Shown: positions 27,085 through 35,118 of the stretch, piece after piece
Layout of the letters: the number at the start of each line of letters is the position of its first letter
Position numbering within the stretch: position 1 is the first letter of the stretch
DNA from: Planctomycetota bacterium
Lineage (GTDB): Bacteria; Planctomycetota; GCA-002687715; DRQF01
Direction: 5' to 3'
Assembly (NCBI GenBank): GCA_020639295.1
Contig: JACKGY010000017.1
Location: 1-49,407 of the forward strand
DNA: 49,407 nt
Notes under the pieces: model-generated
What the model was told of the DNA's origin: nothing
Databases searched by the model: none
Seen by the model: the letters and a program-made list of their open reading frames with translations, nothing else
Position numbers and translations under genes: made by a program

Positions 27085-29412
27085 TCAGAGGTTGAAGAGC
27101 ACCTGGGTGACCTCGTTGATGGCGCTGATGTAGCGCGCCGCGGCCTGATAGGCCTGCTCGTGCCGCTGCAGGGCGGCGAGCTCCTCGTCGACCGAGACGC
27201 CGCGGACCGACTCGAGACGGTTCTCGAAGCTGTCACGCAGCAGGACCTCGGTCTCGTAGTTGAGCTGGGCCCGCGAGGTGGTCTGGCCGACGTCGGCGAC
27301 GATCCCGGAGTAGTACTCCTGCGCCGACAGATCACCGAGCTCGCCGAGACCCGCGTCGCGCAGCGCCAGGAGCCGGACCACGTTGCGGTTGTCCGATGCC
27401 GCCGGCCCGAGGGCGCCGGCCAGCATCGAGCTGTCGGCGCGCAGGTCGTCGGCGACCTCGATGTCCTCGGCCGAGGTCCCGACGAAGAAGCTGTTGATGC
27501 CGAAGGCCGCGAGCACGTCGCTGTCGTCGCCGTCGGCGAAGGCATCGAGGAAGGCGTACTCGTTGGTGCTCGCGCTGACGGCGCCGGCGCCGAAGGCGAC
27601 CTTGATGCCGTCGACCACCTCGAGGGGATCGCCCGGGGAGTAGCCGGGACCGACGTCGAGGACCGCGAGCACCTTCCCCTGGGCATTGACCGCCTGGATC
27701 TGCAGGCCCGGGGTGAGGCCGATCGTGCCGTCACCGACCGGCTGGAAGAAGACGCGTTCGTCCATGTCGCCGCTGTACTCGCCGGAGATGGTCACGGCGA
27801 CCGGGTTGTCCTGGCCGGCGGCCGGTCCGGTCGCCAGGCCGAGGGCGGCCGCGGGGCTGCCGCTGCCGTCAGTGATGCTCAGGCCCGAGGTCGCCCCCGA
27901 GCTGGCGCTGCGGATCACCAGCCGATCGCCGACCACCTCGGCCTGCGCGCCGACCAGGCTGCCGTTGATCGCCGCCGCGACCTCTTCGGCCGTGGCCGAG
28001 CTGATGTCGGCGAACTGCGCCGCGCTGAAGGTGATCGTCTGGTTGGCGCCGCCATCGACGCTGATGTCGAAGCTCGCGCCGGCGCTCAGGTTGAAGGGGC
28101 CACCGGCCGCGGTGGCCAGGGAGGCCTGCGAGGATCCGAGGCTGCCGTTGCCGGCGAGATCCGAGGTGAGGATGCCGCCGAAATGGAAGCGGCTGCCCGG
28201 ATCGGCGGCCAGGCTCAGGCGCCCGGTGGCATCGAGGCTGGCGTTCAGACCCGAGACCGCGTTCAGCGACTGGACGAGATCGGCGACGGTCTGGGCCTGC
28301 GGATCGATGTCGATCCGCGTCTGCGAGACGGCGCCGCTGGCCTCGTCCACGATGCTGACCCAGAGCCGGCCGTCCTGAATCTCGAAGGGCAGCCCGGCCG
28401 AGCCGATCAGCTCGTCGCCGAGACTTCCGTCGCCGTCCTGATCCTGGACCGGGTAGTGGGACCTGAGCACCTCGAAGCCACCGCCCGCCGGAACGCCGGT
28501 GCTGTGGACCCGATTGACGTTGAGGATCAGGGCGTTGGCCAGGGCGTCGAGATCGCGCACGCGCTCGCCGACGCCGGTCTCGGACAGTTCGAGGAAGCCC
28601 TTGAGCTTGCCGGAACGGATGTCCAGCGGGTAATCGCTGCCCTCGAGCAGGATGTCGACCTCGCCGTCCTCGCCGGTCTGCGCCGACACCTCCCGGCTGG
28701 CGTTGTAGTTGACCACCATCTGACCGCCGATCTGGACGTTGACCCGGCCGGCGCCGGCGTCGGTGACCGAGATGTCGACGTACTGCGCCAGCTCGTCGAG
28801 GAGCTGGCCCTGACGGTCGAGCAAGGCGTTGGGCGTGCCACCCTGGAAGCCCTGGGTCTTGGCGAGCTCCGTGTTGATGGCGGCGATCGACTCGGTGATG
28901 CGGTTGATGTCGGCCGTCGTGTCCTTGATCAGGCTGCGGACGCCGCCCAGGGTGTCGCCGACGTCGCTGCGGATGCGGCGGAACTGCTCCGCGGTGGCCG
29001 CGGCGTTGAGGACGACGCCCTTGCGCAGCGAGATGTCCTCGGGCGCGGTCGCCAGGCTGGAGAGGCTGTCGAACATGCTGCCGAGCTGGGCCGAGAGCCC
29101 CGAGGTCGACGGCTCGCCGAAGGCGGCCTCGACGCCGAGGAGCGTGTCCAGGATGACGTTGCGCCGTTCGACCTCCTGCGACTGCTCCCGGACCCGGGTG
29201 ACCAGGAGGTCGTCGGTGACCCGATCCACCGCCGCGACCCGGACGCCGCCGCCCTGGTAGAAGCGGCCGACCAGGGTCGGGGTGCCGGTGGCGGTGAGCA
29301 CGCGATTGCGCGAGTAGCCCGGCGTCGTGGCGTTGGCCAGGTTGTTGCCGACGGTCTCGATCGCGAGCCGCGCGGCGGAGAGGGCCGAAAGGCCGGTATC
29401 GAATCCGAACAT
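27085..29412 (-). CDS. flgK: Hook-associated protein FlgK (HAP1)
   Basis: 775 residues, larger than enteric FlgK (547). The N-terminus MFGFDTGLSALSAARLAIETVGNNLANATTPGYSRNRV is the rod/hook-family signature. The middle (about 320-600) holds repeated beta-rich segments, and the C-terminus EELAALQRHEQAYQAAARYISAINEVTQVLFNL is typical FlgK. It joins hook to filament together with FlgL. It starts one base after the FlgN-like gene's stop, so it is tightly coupled to its probable chaperone. Confidence 0.95.
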   Translation of the reverse strand: MFGFDTGLSALSAARLAIETVGNNLANATTPGYSRNRVLTATGTPTLVGRFYQGGGVRVAAVDRVTDDLLVTRVREQSQEVERRNVILDTLLGVEAAFGEPSTSGLSAQLGSMFDSLSSLATAPEDISLRKGVVLNAAATAEQFRRIRSDVGDTLGGVRSLIKDTTADINRITESIAAINTELAKTQGFQGGTPNALLDRQGQLLDELAQYVDISVTDAGAGRVNVQIGGQMVVNYNASREVSAQTGEDGEVDILLEGSDYPLDIRSGKLKGFLELSETGVGERVRDLDALANALILNVNRVHSTGVPAGGGFEVLRSHYPVQDQDGDGSLGDELIGSAGLPFEIQDGRLWVSIVDEASGAVSQTRIDIDPQAQTVADLVQSLNAVSGLNASLDATGRLSLAADPGSRFHFGGILTSDLAGNGSLGSSQASLATAAGGPFNLSAGASFDISVDGGANQTITFSAAQFADISSATAEEVAAAINGSLVGAQAEVVGDRLVIRSASSGATSGLSITDGSGSPAAALGLATGPAAGQDNPVAVTISGEYSGDMDERVFFQPVGDGTIGLTPGLQIQAVNAQGKVLAVLDVGPGYSPGDPLEVVDGIKVAFGAGAVSASTNEYAFLDAFADGDDSDVLAAFGINSFFVGTSAEDIEVADDLRADSSMLAGALGPAASDNRNVVRLLALRDAGLGELGDLSAQEYYSGIVADVGQTTSRAQLNYETEVLLRDSFENRLESVRGVSVDEELAALQRHEQAYQAAARYISAINEVTQVLFNL

Positions 29413-29413
29413 C

Positions 29414-29923
29414 TCACAGGCTCCGATCGAGAATCATCTCGGGGCGGGTCGTCTTGCGACCTCTCGGGTCGTAGGTCTGGGCACCGGCGGGGACGAGGAA
29501 CAGCCGGCGCACGAAGTCCTCGGTCAGCTCCAGCGCGCTGCGGGCGAGCATGCCGTTACGGTTGTTGAGCAGGCGCACGCGCCGAGCCGCCGCGTCGAGC
29601 GCCCCGACCCGGGTGGTCAGGGCGCCGCGATCGGCCGGCGCCGCGAAGTCGGCGAGCCGCTTCAGCGAACCCTTGCCCGGCATCAACCCGCGCCGGCTGA
29701 GCACGCCCTGGAAGATCTTCCGTCGCCGCCGGTCGATGTCCTCCATCTGCGTGAGCAGATCGGAGCTGCCGACCAGGTGGGTCTCCAGGGCGGCCAGGTC
29801 GCTCTTCACCAGCAGCCCCTGGAGCTCCTCGAGCCGGGCGATGAGGGCGTCCTGCAGGGCCAGCTCCTCGTCGAGCCAGGCCTCGACCAGCCGCAGCTCC
29901 GGTGTCGTGAAGGCCTCGGTCAC
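29414..29923 (-). CDS. flgN: FlgN-like export chaperone for FlgK/FlgL
   Basis: 169-residue helical soluble protein (EAWLDEELALQDALIARLEELQGLLVKSDLAALETHL, NRNGMLARSALELTEDFVRRLF). The ending NRNGMLARSALELTE is close to the FlgN-type helix that binds HAPs, and it lies directly upstream of flgK. The family is weakly conserved, so position carries weight. The start overlaps the flgJ stop (ATGA). Confidence 0.8.
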   Translation of the reverse strand: MTEAFTTPELRLVEAWLDEELALQDALIARLEELQGLLVKSDLAALETHLVGSSDLLTQMEDIDRRRRKIFQGVLSRRGLMPGKGSLKRLADFAAPADRGALTTRVGALDAAARRVRLLNNRNGMLARSALELTEDFVRRLFLVPAGAQTYDPRGRKTTRPEMILDRSL

Positions 29924-30321
29924 GATGCTTCCTCCCGGCCCGCCTCGCGGACCTTCTCCTCGGCGATCTCGGCGAGCCGCGCCGAGAGGGCTTCGGGCGC
30001 GATCGACTTCGCGCGCGCCTCGGCCTGATCCATCACCAGCCGCGCGATGCCGAGGCCGCCGCTGCGCGACATCTGCTCGCCCATCATCTGGTCGAAGAGG
30101 CCGGAATACTGCTCGGCCTCCGGCCCGTCGCCGAACAGGCTCTCGTCGGTCAGCGACTTGCGCATCTCCTTCACCATCATCGAGAAGAAGACGCCTTCCA
30201 GCTGCTCGGCGACCTTCTTCACCTCCTCGCGCGGGGCGTCGGCGTCGGGGACGCGCAGGCGCCCGACCTCGAGACCGAGCCGGTCGGTGGGCAGGATCGT
30301 CGAGCCGATGCCGTCGATCAT
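29920..30321 (-). CDS. flgJ: Rod-binding protein, FlgJ N-terminal domain only
   Basis: 133 residues covering just the rod-capping domain of FlgJ (VAEQLEGVFFSMMVKEMRKSLTDESLFGDGPEAEQYSGLFDQMMGEQMSRSGGLGIARLVMDQ). The C-terminal peptidoglycan hydrolase of enteric FlgJ is absent, as in many phyla, so a separate muramidase must open the cell wall for the rod. It is flanked by overlapping stop/start junctions with flgI and the flgN-like gene. Confidence 0.9.
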   Translation of the reverse strand: MIDGIGSTILPTDRLGLEVGRLRVPDADAPREEVKKVAEQLEGVFFSMMVKEMRKSLTDESLFGDGPEAEQYSGLFDQMMGEQMSRSGGLGIARLVMDQAEARAKSIAPEALSARLAEIAEEKVREAGREEAS

Positions 30322-31421
30322 CAGCGGACCTCCAGCTCGGCGTGCAGGGCGCCGGCGGCCTTGATCGTCTCGAGGATCGAGATCAGCTCGCTCGGCGCCA
30401 CGCCGAGCGCGTTCAGCGAGGCGGCGAGCGAGGCGACGCTCTCGCCGCCATCGACCACCTTCAGGCCGCGGTTCTCCTCGGTGATCTGCACCTCGGAACG
30501 CGGGACGGCGGCGATCGACGGGCCCTCGGTGAAGGGTGCCGCGGTCACCGGGATCGGGTTCTCTTCGATGGTCACGCTGATCGAGCCCTGGGCGACCGCG
30601 ACCTTCGAGATCCGGACGTCCTGGCCGGCGATGATCACGCCGGTCTTCCGGTTGACCACGATCTTCGAGACCATGTCGACCTCGACCCGGATCTCCTGGA
30701 TGCTGGCGATGAACTCGGTGATCCGGGTCATCCAGGCGTCCGGGATCTTCACCTCGATCATCCCCGCGTCGACCGCGTGGGCGGTGCCCGGGTACTTGGC
30801 CTCGATCGCCCGGGCGACGTTGCTGGCGGTGTTGAAGTTCTGATTCCTGAGATTGAAGGTGACCACGTTGCGATTGTTGTGGATCTGCATCTCGACTGAC
30901 TTCTCGATCAGCGCTCCGCTGGGGATGCTGGCGACGGTGGGATGCGCCACCACGACCGACGAGCCCGACTGCCCCTCCGCCTTCTTGGTCGGGGTCGATA
31001 CCGGGCCCTGGGCGATCGCGTAGACGGTCTGCTGATCGGGACCGTAGAGATAGGTCTCGATCAGGGTGCCGCCGGAGAGGTTGGTGGCATTGTTGATGCA
31101 GGCCACGTCGACGTCGAGACGGCTGCCCGGTCGCTTGAAGGGCGACAGACGGGCCGTGACCATCACGACCGCCGCGTTCTTCGAGTCGACGTCCTGCGGG
31201 GTCGCGTTGACGTTGTTGCGGGTCAGCATGTTGGCGAGCATGCGCTTGGTGATGTCGGTGCCGTCGCCGGTGCCGTTCAGCCCCACCACCAGACCGATGC
31301 CCTTGATGTAGTTGTCGCGGACGCCCTCGAGATCGGCGATCTCGGCGATGCGGGCCTGGGCCGGCAAGAGGCCGGCGAGGAGCAGGATGGCGCCGAGGAG
31401 CGACGGGAAGCGCGGGTTCAT
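30321..31421 (-). CDS. flgI: Flagellar P-ring protein FlgI
   Basis: 366 residues, the usual length. Signal peptide MNPRFPSLLGAILLLAGLLPAQA, then the diagnostic RIAEIADLEGVRDNYIKGIGLVVGLNGTGDGTD. It assembles the P ring in the peptidoglycan layer with the help of FlgA. I chose the ATG at 31421 because the signal peptide begins there and GGGAGAAGAAG precedes it. Its stop overlaps flgJ's start. Thirteen bases separate it from flgH. Confidence 0.96.
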   Translation of the reverse strand: MNPRFPSLLGAILLLAGLLPAQARIAEIADLEGVRDNYIKGIGLVVGLNGTGDGTDITKRMLANMLTRNNVNATPQDVDSKNAAVVMVTARLSPFKRPGSRLDVDVACINNATNLSGGTLIETYLYGPDQQTVYAIAQGPVSTPTKKAEGQSGSSVVVAHPTVASIPSGALIEKSVEMQIHNNRNVVTFNLRNQNFNTASNVARAIEAKYPGTAHAVDAGMIEVKIPDAWMTRITEFIASIQEIRVEVDMVSKIVVNRKTGVIIAGQDVRISKVAVAQGSISVTIEENPIPVTAAPFTEGPSIAAVPRSEVQITEENRGLKVVDGGESVASLAASLNALGVAPSELISILETIKAAGALHAELEVR

Positions 31422-31434
31422 CTTCTTCTCCCGA

Positions 31435-32031
31435 TCAGAAGGGCCAGACGATGTCGAGCAGGTTGGAGAACCAGCCGCGGTTGGTCGCGCGGGACAGCGG
31501 CCCCGTGCCCTGGTAGCTGATCCGGGCATTGGCCACCTGGCTCGAGGTCACCGTGTTGTTGCGGGTGACGTCGAAGGCGCGCACCAGGCCGGTCAGCTTG
31601 ATCACCTTGGTCTCGCCGTCCATCATCAGCGACCGCGTGCCTTCGACGATCATGTTGCCGTTGGGCAGGGTGTCGATGACCACCACGGACATGGTGGACT
31701 CGAAGCGATTGTCCTTGTCGTACTTGCTGGTGCCGTCGAAGGACTTCTGCGCCTCGCCGGCCACGTGCGGCAGCGGCTCGAAGGCGGTCGGGAAGATGTC
31801 GAAGTTGGTGAGCAGCGCCTCGAGGCTCGACTCCTTCTCGAAGTTCGAGTCCTCCTTGTTGGCGATCGTGGCCTGCTCGTCGATGACGATGGTCAGGATG
31901 TCGCCGACGGAACGGGCGCTGGTGTCGCTGAAGCAGGGCCGGAGCGACAGGGACTGGTCCCAGAGGGACTGGGCGGCGGTGCTCGCGGTCAGGCCGACGA
32001 GGACCGCCAGGATGCGGGCGATGCGGTTCAT
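31435..32031 (-). CDS. flgH: Flagellar L-ring protein FlgH, without lipobox
   Basis: 198 residues. Outer-membrane ring protein with the conserved blocks SVGDILTIVIDEQATIANKEDSNFEKESSLEAL, NRFESTMSVVVIDTLPNGNMIVEGTRSLMMDGETKVIKLTGLVRAFDV and NTVTSSQVANARISYQGTGPL. The signal peptide ends ASTAAQS with no Cys, so unlike enteric FlgH it is not expected to be a lipoprotein. I chose the ATG at 32031 (signal peptide MNRIARILAVLVGL) after GGAGAGAGAGC. Downstream of flgA, upstream of flgI. Confidence 0.93.
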   Translation of the reverse strand: MNRIARILAVLVGLTASTAAQSLWDQSLSLRPCFSDTSARSVGDILTIVIDEQATIANKEDSNFEKESSLEALLTNFDIFPTAFEPLPHVAGEAQKSFDGTSKYDKDNRFESTMSVVVIDTLPNGNMIVEGTRSLMMDGETKVIKLTGLVRAFDVTRNNTVTSSQVANARISYQGTGPLSRATNRGWFSNLLDIVWPF

Positions 32032-32090
32032 GCTCTCTCTCTCCATCTCCTTCGGGCGTCTCTCACCTCGCCCGGAGGAGTCGATTCCGG

Positions 32091-33086
32091 TCAACGGTTC
32101 AGGTCGATCTCCGCGTTCTGACGGTCGACGAGGACCGCCTGGATCTCCTTCTCGGTGCTCAGGTTCCGGAAGGTCATCAGGTCGCCCGGCGCGCCGTCAT
32201 GGAGCGCCTGGCAGAGGGCGACGACCTTGAGCGCCCCCTTCACCACGCGCACGTTGACGAAGTCGTCCTTGCGCACGATCGGGCGGGCGCGCAGGTCGGC
32301 GCGGCAGACCTCGAGGCCCTCCTTGAGGTCGCGGGTGGCGATCTGGCCGATCACGTCCTCCAGGCGGAAGTAGACGTTGCCGGCGCTCTGCGCCGCGCGT
32401 CGTTCCTCGAGCACCAGGTCGTCGCGGCCGAGGACGCTGCCGGCGCGGACCGCGCGCGCGATCCGGACCAGGTTGACCCGCCGTGTCACCCGGACCGGGA
32501 TCGTCGCCAGGTGCTCGACGACGCCGTCGACCTCCGCCACCAGGCGCAGGTCGGCATTGCCGACGTACTCGCGGTTGTTCGGGTCGGCCTCGAAGCGGAC
32601 GTCCATGCTGTAACGACCGGCCGGGACGCATACCGGCTCGATCAGCCGCGCGAATTCGACCTGGGCGTCGTCGTCGATCCCGGCCAGGGCGTTGCGGACG
32701 TGGCTGCGCGCGAGGTCGAGGACGCGACGGTTGTCCAGGCGCTTCGACTTGCGCGCCACGCTGAACTTCTTCGGCCCGGCGACCGAGACGTCGGTGAGAC
32801 CGAGTCGCTTCAGCCGCATTTTGATGTCCTCGTGGCCCAGCTCGATTGCCATCTCGCCGGCCTTGAAGGCGTGCAGCTCGGCGCCGTTGGCCCGGTACTC
32901 GAGCACGCGGAGATCGCGGCCCTCGGCGGCCAGGATGGTGACCTGGGCGACGTCCTGGAGCCGCACGGCATTGCCGGCCAGTTCGAGGCGCGGCGCCCGG
33001 ATCTCGACCATCACCGCGGCTTCCTGGCCCTGGGCGAGGGCGGCGGCGAGGAGGATGATCAGGGGGATCGTCTTGGTCATGGTCAT
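32091..33086 (-). CDS. flgA: Flagellar P-ring assembly chaperone FlgA
   Basis: 331 residues, longer than enteric FlgA (219) because of an extended N-terminal part. Signal peptide MTMTKTIPLIILLAAALAQG. The C-terminal SAF/FlgA domain (about 205-331) reads VNLVRIARAVRAGSVLGRDDLVLEERR, then VIGQIATRDLKEGLEVCRADLRARPIVRKDDFVNVRVVKGALKVVALCQALHDGAPGD, the typical FlgA pattern. It acts in the periplasm for P-ring assembly. A second ATG two codons on is an alternative start. Three bases separate it from the flgG stop. Confidence 0.93.
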   Translation of the reverse strand: MTMTKTIPLIILLAAALAQGQEAAVMVEIRAPRLELAGNAVRLQDVAQVTILAAEGRDLRVLEYRANGAELHAFKAGEMAIELGHEDIKMRLKRLGLTDVSVAGPKKFSVARKSKRLDNRRVLDLARSHVRNALAGIDDDAQVEFARLIEPVCVPAGRYSMDVRFEADPNNREYVGNADLRLVAEVDGVVEHLATIPVRVTRRVNLVRIARAVRAGSVLGRDDLVLEERRAAQSAGNVYFRLEDVIGQIATRDLKEGLEVCRADLRARPIVRKDDFVNVRVVKGALKVVALCQALHDGAPGDLMTFRNLSTEKEIQAVLVDRQNAEIDLNR

Positions 33087-33089
33087 GCC

Positions 33090-33866
33090 TCAGCGAACGA
33101 TCTGGTTGACGGTAGTGAGCATCTCGTCCGCGGCCGAGATGGCGCGGCTCGAGGTCTCGTAGGCGCGCTGCGAGGTGATCAGGCCGACCAGCTCGTTGAC
33201 GACCTCGACGTTCGAGCTCTCGAGGAAGCCGCCGACCAGGCCGCCGTAGCCGGCCGCGCCGGGCGTGCCGGTGACCGCCTCGCCGCTGGCCTCGCTCTTG
33301 CGGAAGATGTTGCCGCCGATCGCCTCGAGGCCGGCCGGGTTGGTGAAGCTGGCCAGCTGGATCTGGCCGACCTGGCTCGAGGTATCGCCGACGACCTGGG
33401 TCACCACGCCGTCGACGCCCACCGCGACCTTGGCGTTGGGCTGGAGGCTGATGTTCGGGATCAGCTTCAGGCCCTGCGAGTTCACCACGCTGCCGTCGCG
33501 ATCGACCATGAAGTTGCCGTCGCGGCTGTAGACGGTGCTGCCGGAGATGTCCTGGAGCTGGAAGAAGCCCGAGCCGGTGATCACCAGGTCGAGCGGGTTG
33601 CCGGTCTCCTCGAGCGAGCCCGGGGTGAAGACCTTGCTGGTGTTCACCAGACGGCTGCCGGTGCCGATCTGGAGGCCCGAGGGGCGGACACCGTTCTGGG
33701 TGCGCTCGTTCGGGTTGCGGAGGGTGCTGTAGAGCAGATCCTCGAAGTTGACGTTGGAGCGCTTGAAGCCGGTGGTGTTGACGTTCGCGAGGTTGTTCGC
33801 GATGACGTCGATCCTCATCTGCTGGGCCTTCATGCCCGTCGCCGCCGTGTACAGAGCCTTGATCAT
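33090..33866 (-). CDS. flgG: Flagellar distal rod protein FlgG
   Basis: 258 residues, standard length. N-terminal MIKALYTAATGMKAQQMRIDVIANNLANVNTTGFKRSNVNFEDLLYS and C-terminal ESSNVEVVNELVGLITSQRAYETSSRAISAADEMLTTVNQIVR are classic FlgG. The segment after residue 45 matches the FlgG-specific stretch that makes the rod rigid. Second gene of the operon; the ATG follows a GAGAGAGACG tract. Confidence 0.97.
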   Translation of the reverse strand: MIKALYTAATGMKAQQMRIDVIANNLANVNTTGFKRSNVNFEDLLYSTLRNPNERTQNGVRPSGLQIGTGSRLVNTSKVFTPGSLEETGNPLDLVITGSGFFQLQDISGSTVYSRDGNFMVDRDGSVVNSQGLKLIPNISLQPNAKVAVGVDGVVTQVVGDTSSQVGQIQLASFTNPAGLEAIGGNIFRKSEASGEAVTGTPGAAGYGGLVGGFLESSNVEVVNELVGLITSQRAYETSSRAISAADEMLTTVNQIVR

Positions 33867-33890
33867 CGTCTCTCTCTCGTTCCGGTCGGA

Positions 33891-34616
33891 TTACTGGATG
33901 CCGCGGATCATCGTCTCGTTGAGCTGGTCGATGGAGCGGATCGCGCGCTGCATCGACTCGTAGTTCTTGCTGGCGACCAGCATGTCGACGACGCCCTTGA
34001 TGCCGCCGTCGGCGACGTACTCGAGGACGCCTTGATGCACGCTGGTGTCGAGCGCGGCCGGGGCGCGATAGCCGTCCGGCGCCTGGAAGAGGGTGTCGCC
34101 GTGGGGCTGGAGCCGGTCGCGGCGATCGTCGGGGAACTCGCCGATCTGGAGCTGCGCGATCTCCTCGCCGTTCTGGAACAGGATGCCGTCGGGATCGACG
34201 ACGATCGGGCCGGCGAGGGGATCGATGATGATCGGTTCGTCGCCGACGGCCAGGACGCGGTAGCCGGCGCGGGTGACCAGCTCGCCCTCGGGATTGAGGG
34301 TGAAGTCACCGTTGCGGGTGTAGTAGACCTTGTCGTCGTCGCCCTGCACGGCCATGAAGCCCTTGCCCATCAGGGCGAAGGAGTAGGGCTCGTCGCTGGG
34401 CCTGAGGTCGCCCTGCTCGAAGGTGACCACCTCCTCGGACCCGATCAGGTCCTGGCGGGGTCCGGCCTGGTCCAGGAAGGCGCCGAAGCTCTTCAGCACC
34501 AGCTTGTGGTTCTGGAAGCCGGGAATGCCCGAGCCCAGGCTGTTGTGGGCCGAGGTGTCGAGCATCCGCTGGATGGCCGCCATGCCGCTGGCGGCGATGT
34601 TCATCGACTCGTTCAT
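33891..34616 (-). CDS. flgF: Flagellar rod protein FlgF
   Basis: 241 residues, paralogous to FlgG but more divergent: N-terminal MNESMNIAASGMAAIQRMLDTSAHNSLGSGIPGFQNHKLVL, middle YTRNGDFTLNPEGELVTRAGYRVL, C-terminal GVVDMLVASKNYESMQRAIRSIDQLNETMIRGIQ. The usual NNLAN motif is altered to HNSLGSG. It heads the long flgF-GNAT operon and is preceded by a sigma-54-type promoter 37 bases away. The ATG follows GGAGAGAGAG. FlgF is the best fit by order (flgF-flgG). Confidence 0.88.
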   Translation of the reverse strand: MNESMNIAASGMAAIQRMLDTSAHNSLGSGIPGFQNHKLVLKSFGAFLDQAGPRQDLIGSEEVVTFEQGDLRPSDEPYSFALMGKGFMAVQGDDDKVYYTRNGDFTLNPEGELVTRAGYRVLAVGDEPIIIDPLAGPIVVDPDGILFQNGEEIAQLQIGEFPDDRRDRLQPHGDTLFQAPDGYRAPAALDTSVHQGVLEYVADGGIKGVVDMLVASKNYESMQRAIRSIDQLNETMIRGIQ

Positions 34617-34652
34617 CTCTCTCTCCGGCCAGACTCTGGCCGGGGGCCCTGG

Positions 34653-34668
34653 AGCAAGGTGGGGACCA
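34653..34668 (-). promoter_or_regulatory. Putative sigma-54 promoter of the flgF operon
   Basis: On the minus strand TGGTCCCCACCTTGCT: GG and GC are exactly 10 bases apart, the TGG and the TTGCT half are perfect, and the middle CACG is poorly kept (TCCC). The start is expected near 34642, giving a 26-base leader before flgF. No other gene lies in the 217-bp gap; a weak 6-bp hairpin (34771-34788) may end the upstream PilZ/TPR unit. Confidence 0.65.
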
Positions 34669-34833
34669 ATGAACGAGACGAGCGGAACTTCGTCGACGGC
34701 GCCGGTTCAGAGCTGCAAGTTCATGCAGGAAATCAGCTTGCGGCGGCGCCGCGAATCGCGACAGTGACCGGCCGGAGCGGCTTCCGGCGACTTGAGGAAA
34801 AGGTCGGCGATCGCGCGGGAAAAGTCTTCCGGA

Positions 34834-35118
34834 TCAGGAAGGAAGCGCGCGTTCGAGGTGCAGGCGGGCGAGCATCCGGCAGAGCTCGACCGACTCGGGC
34901 TCGATCGCCCGGGCGCGCTCGAGGAGACGGCGCGCCTCCTCGTGGCGACCGCCGAGGAGGCGGAGCCGGCCCTCGAGGCGGAAGCAGCGGGCATCCGGGC
35001 CTTCGTGGCGGCGGTAATCGTCGATCAGGGCTTCCGCGCGCTGCAGGTCGCCGCGATCGAGCGCGATGGCGACGGCGTCGAGCCGATCGTGGACGATGAC
35101 CTCGTCGGCGGCAATCAT
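34834..35118 (-). CDS. Small TPR-like protein
   Basis: 94-residue soluble helical protein resembling two to three TPR-type helix pairs (LDAVAIALDRGDLQRAEALIDDYRR, RLRLLGGRHEEARRLLERARAIEPESVELCRMLARLHLERA). No other motif is visible. Its start overlaps the PilZ gene stop (ATGA at 35115-35118), so it is probably made with it and might bind it. The ATG start is fixed by the overlap. Confidence 0.7.
   Translation of the reverse strand: MIAADEVIVHDRLDAVAIALDRGDLQRAEALIDDYRRHEGPDARCFRLEGRLRLLGGRHEEARRLLERARAIEPESVELCRMLARLHLERALPS

Noticed and set aside
25402..29568. Very long open frame on the plus strand (over 1,300 codons) opposite flgL, flgK and flgN
   Set aside because: It is the antisense shadow of real genes in GC-rich DNA: Asp/Glu/Arg/Gly-rich, without domains, and fully covered by convincing genes on the other strand. 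The same holds for long frames at 32199-35099 and 36199-38241.
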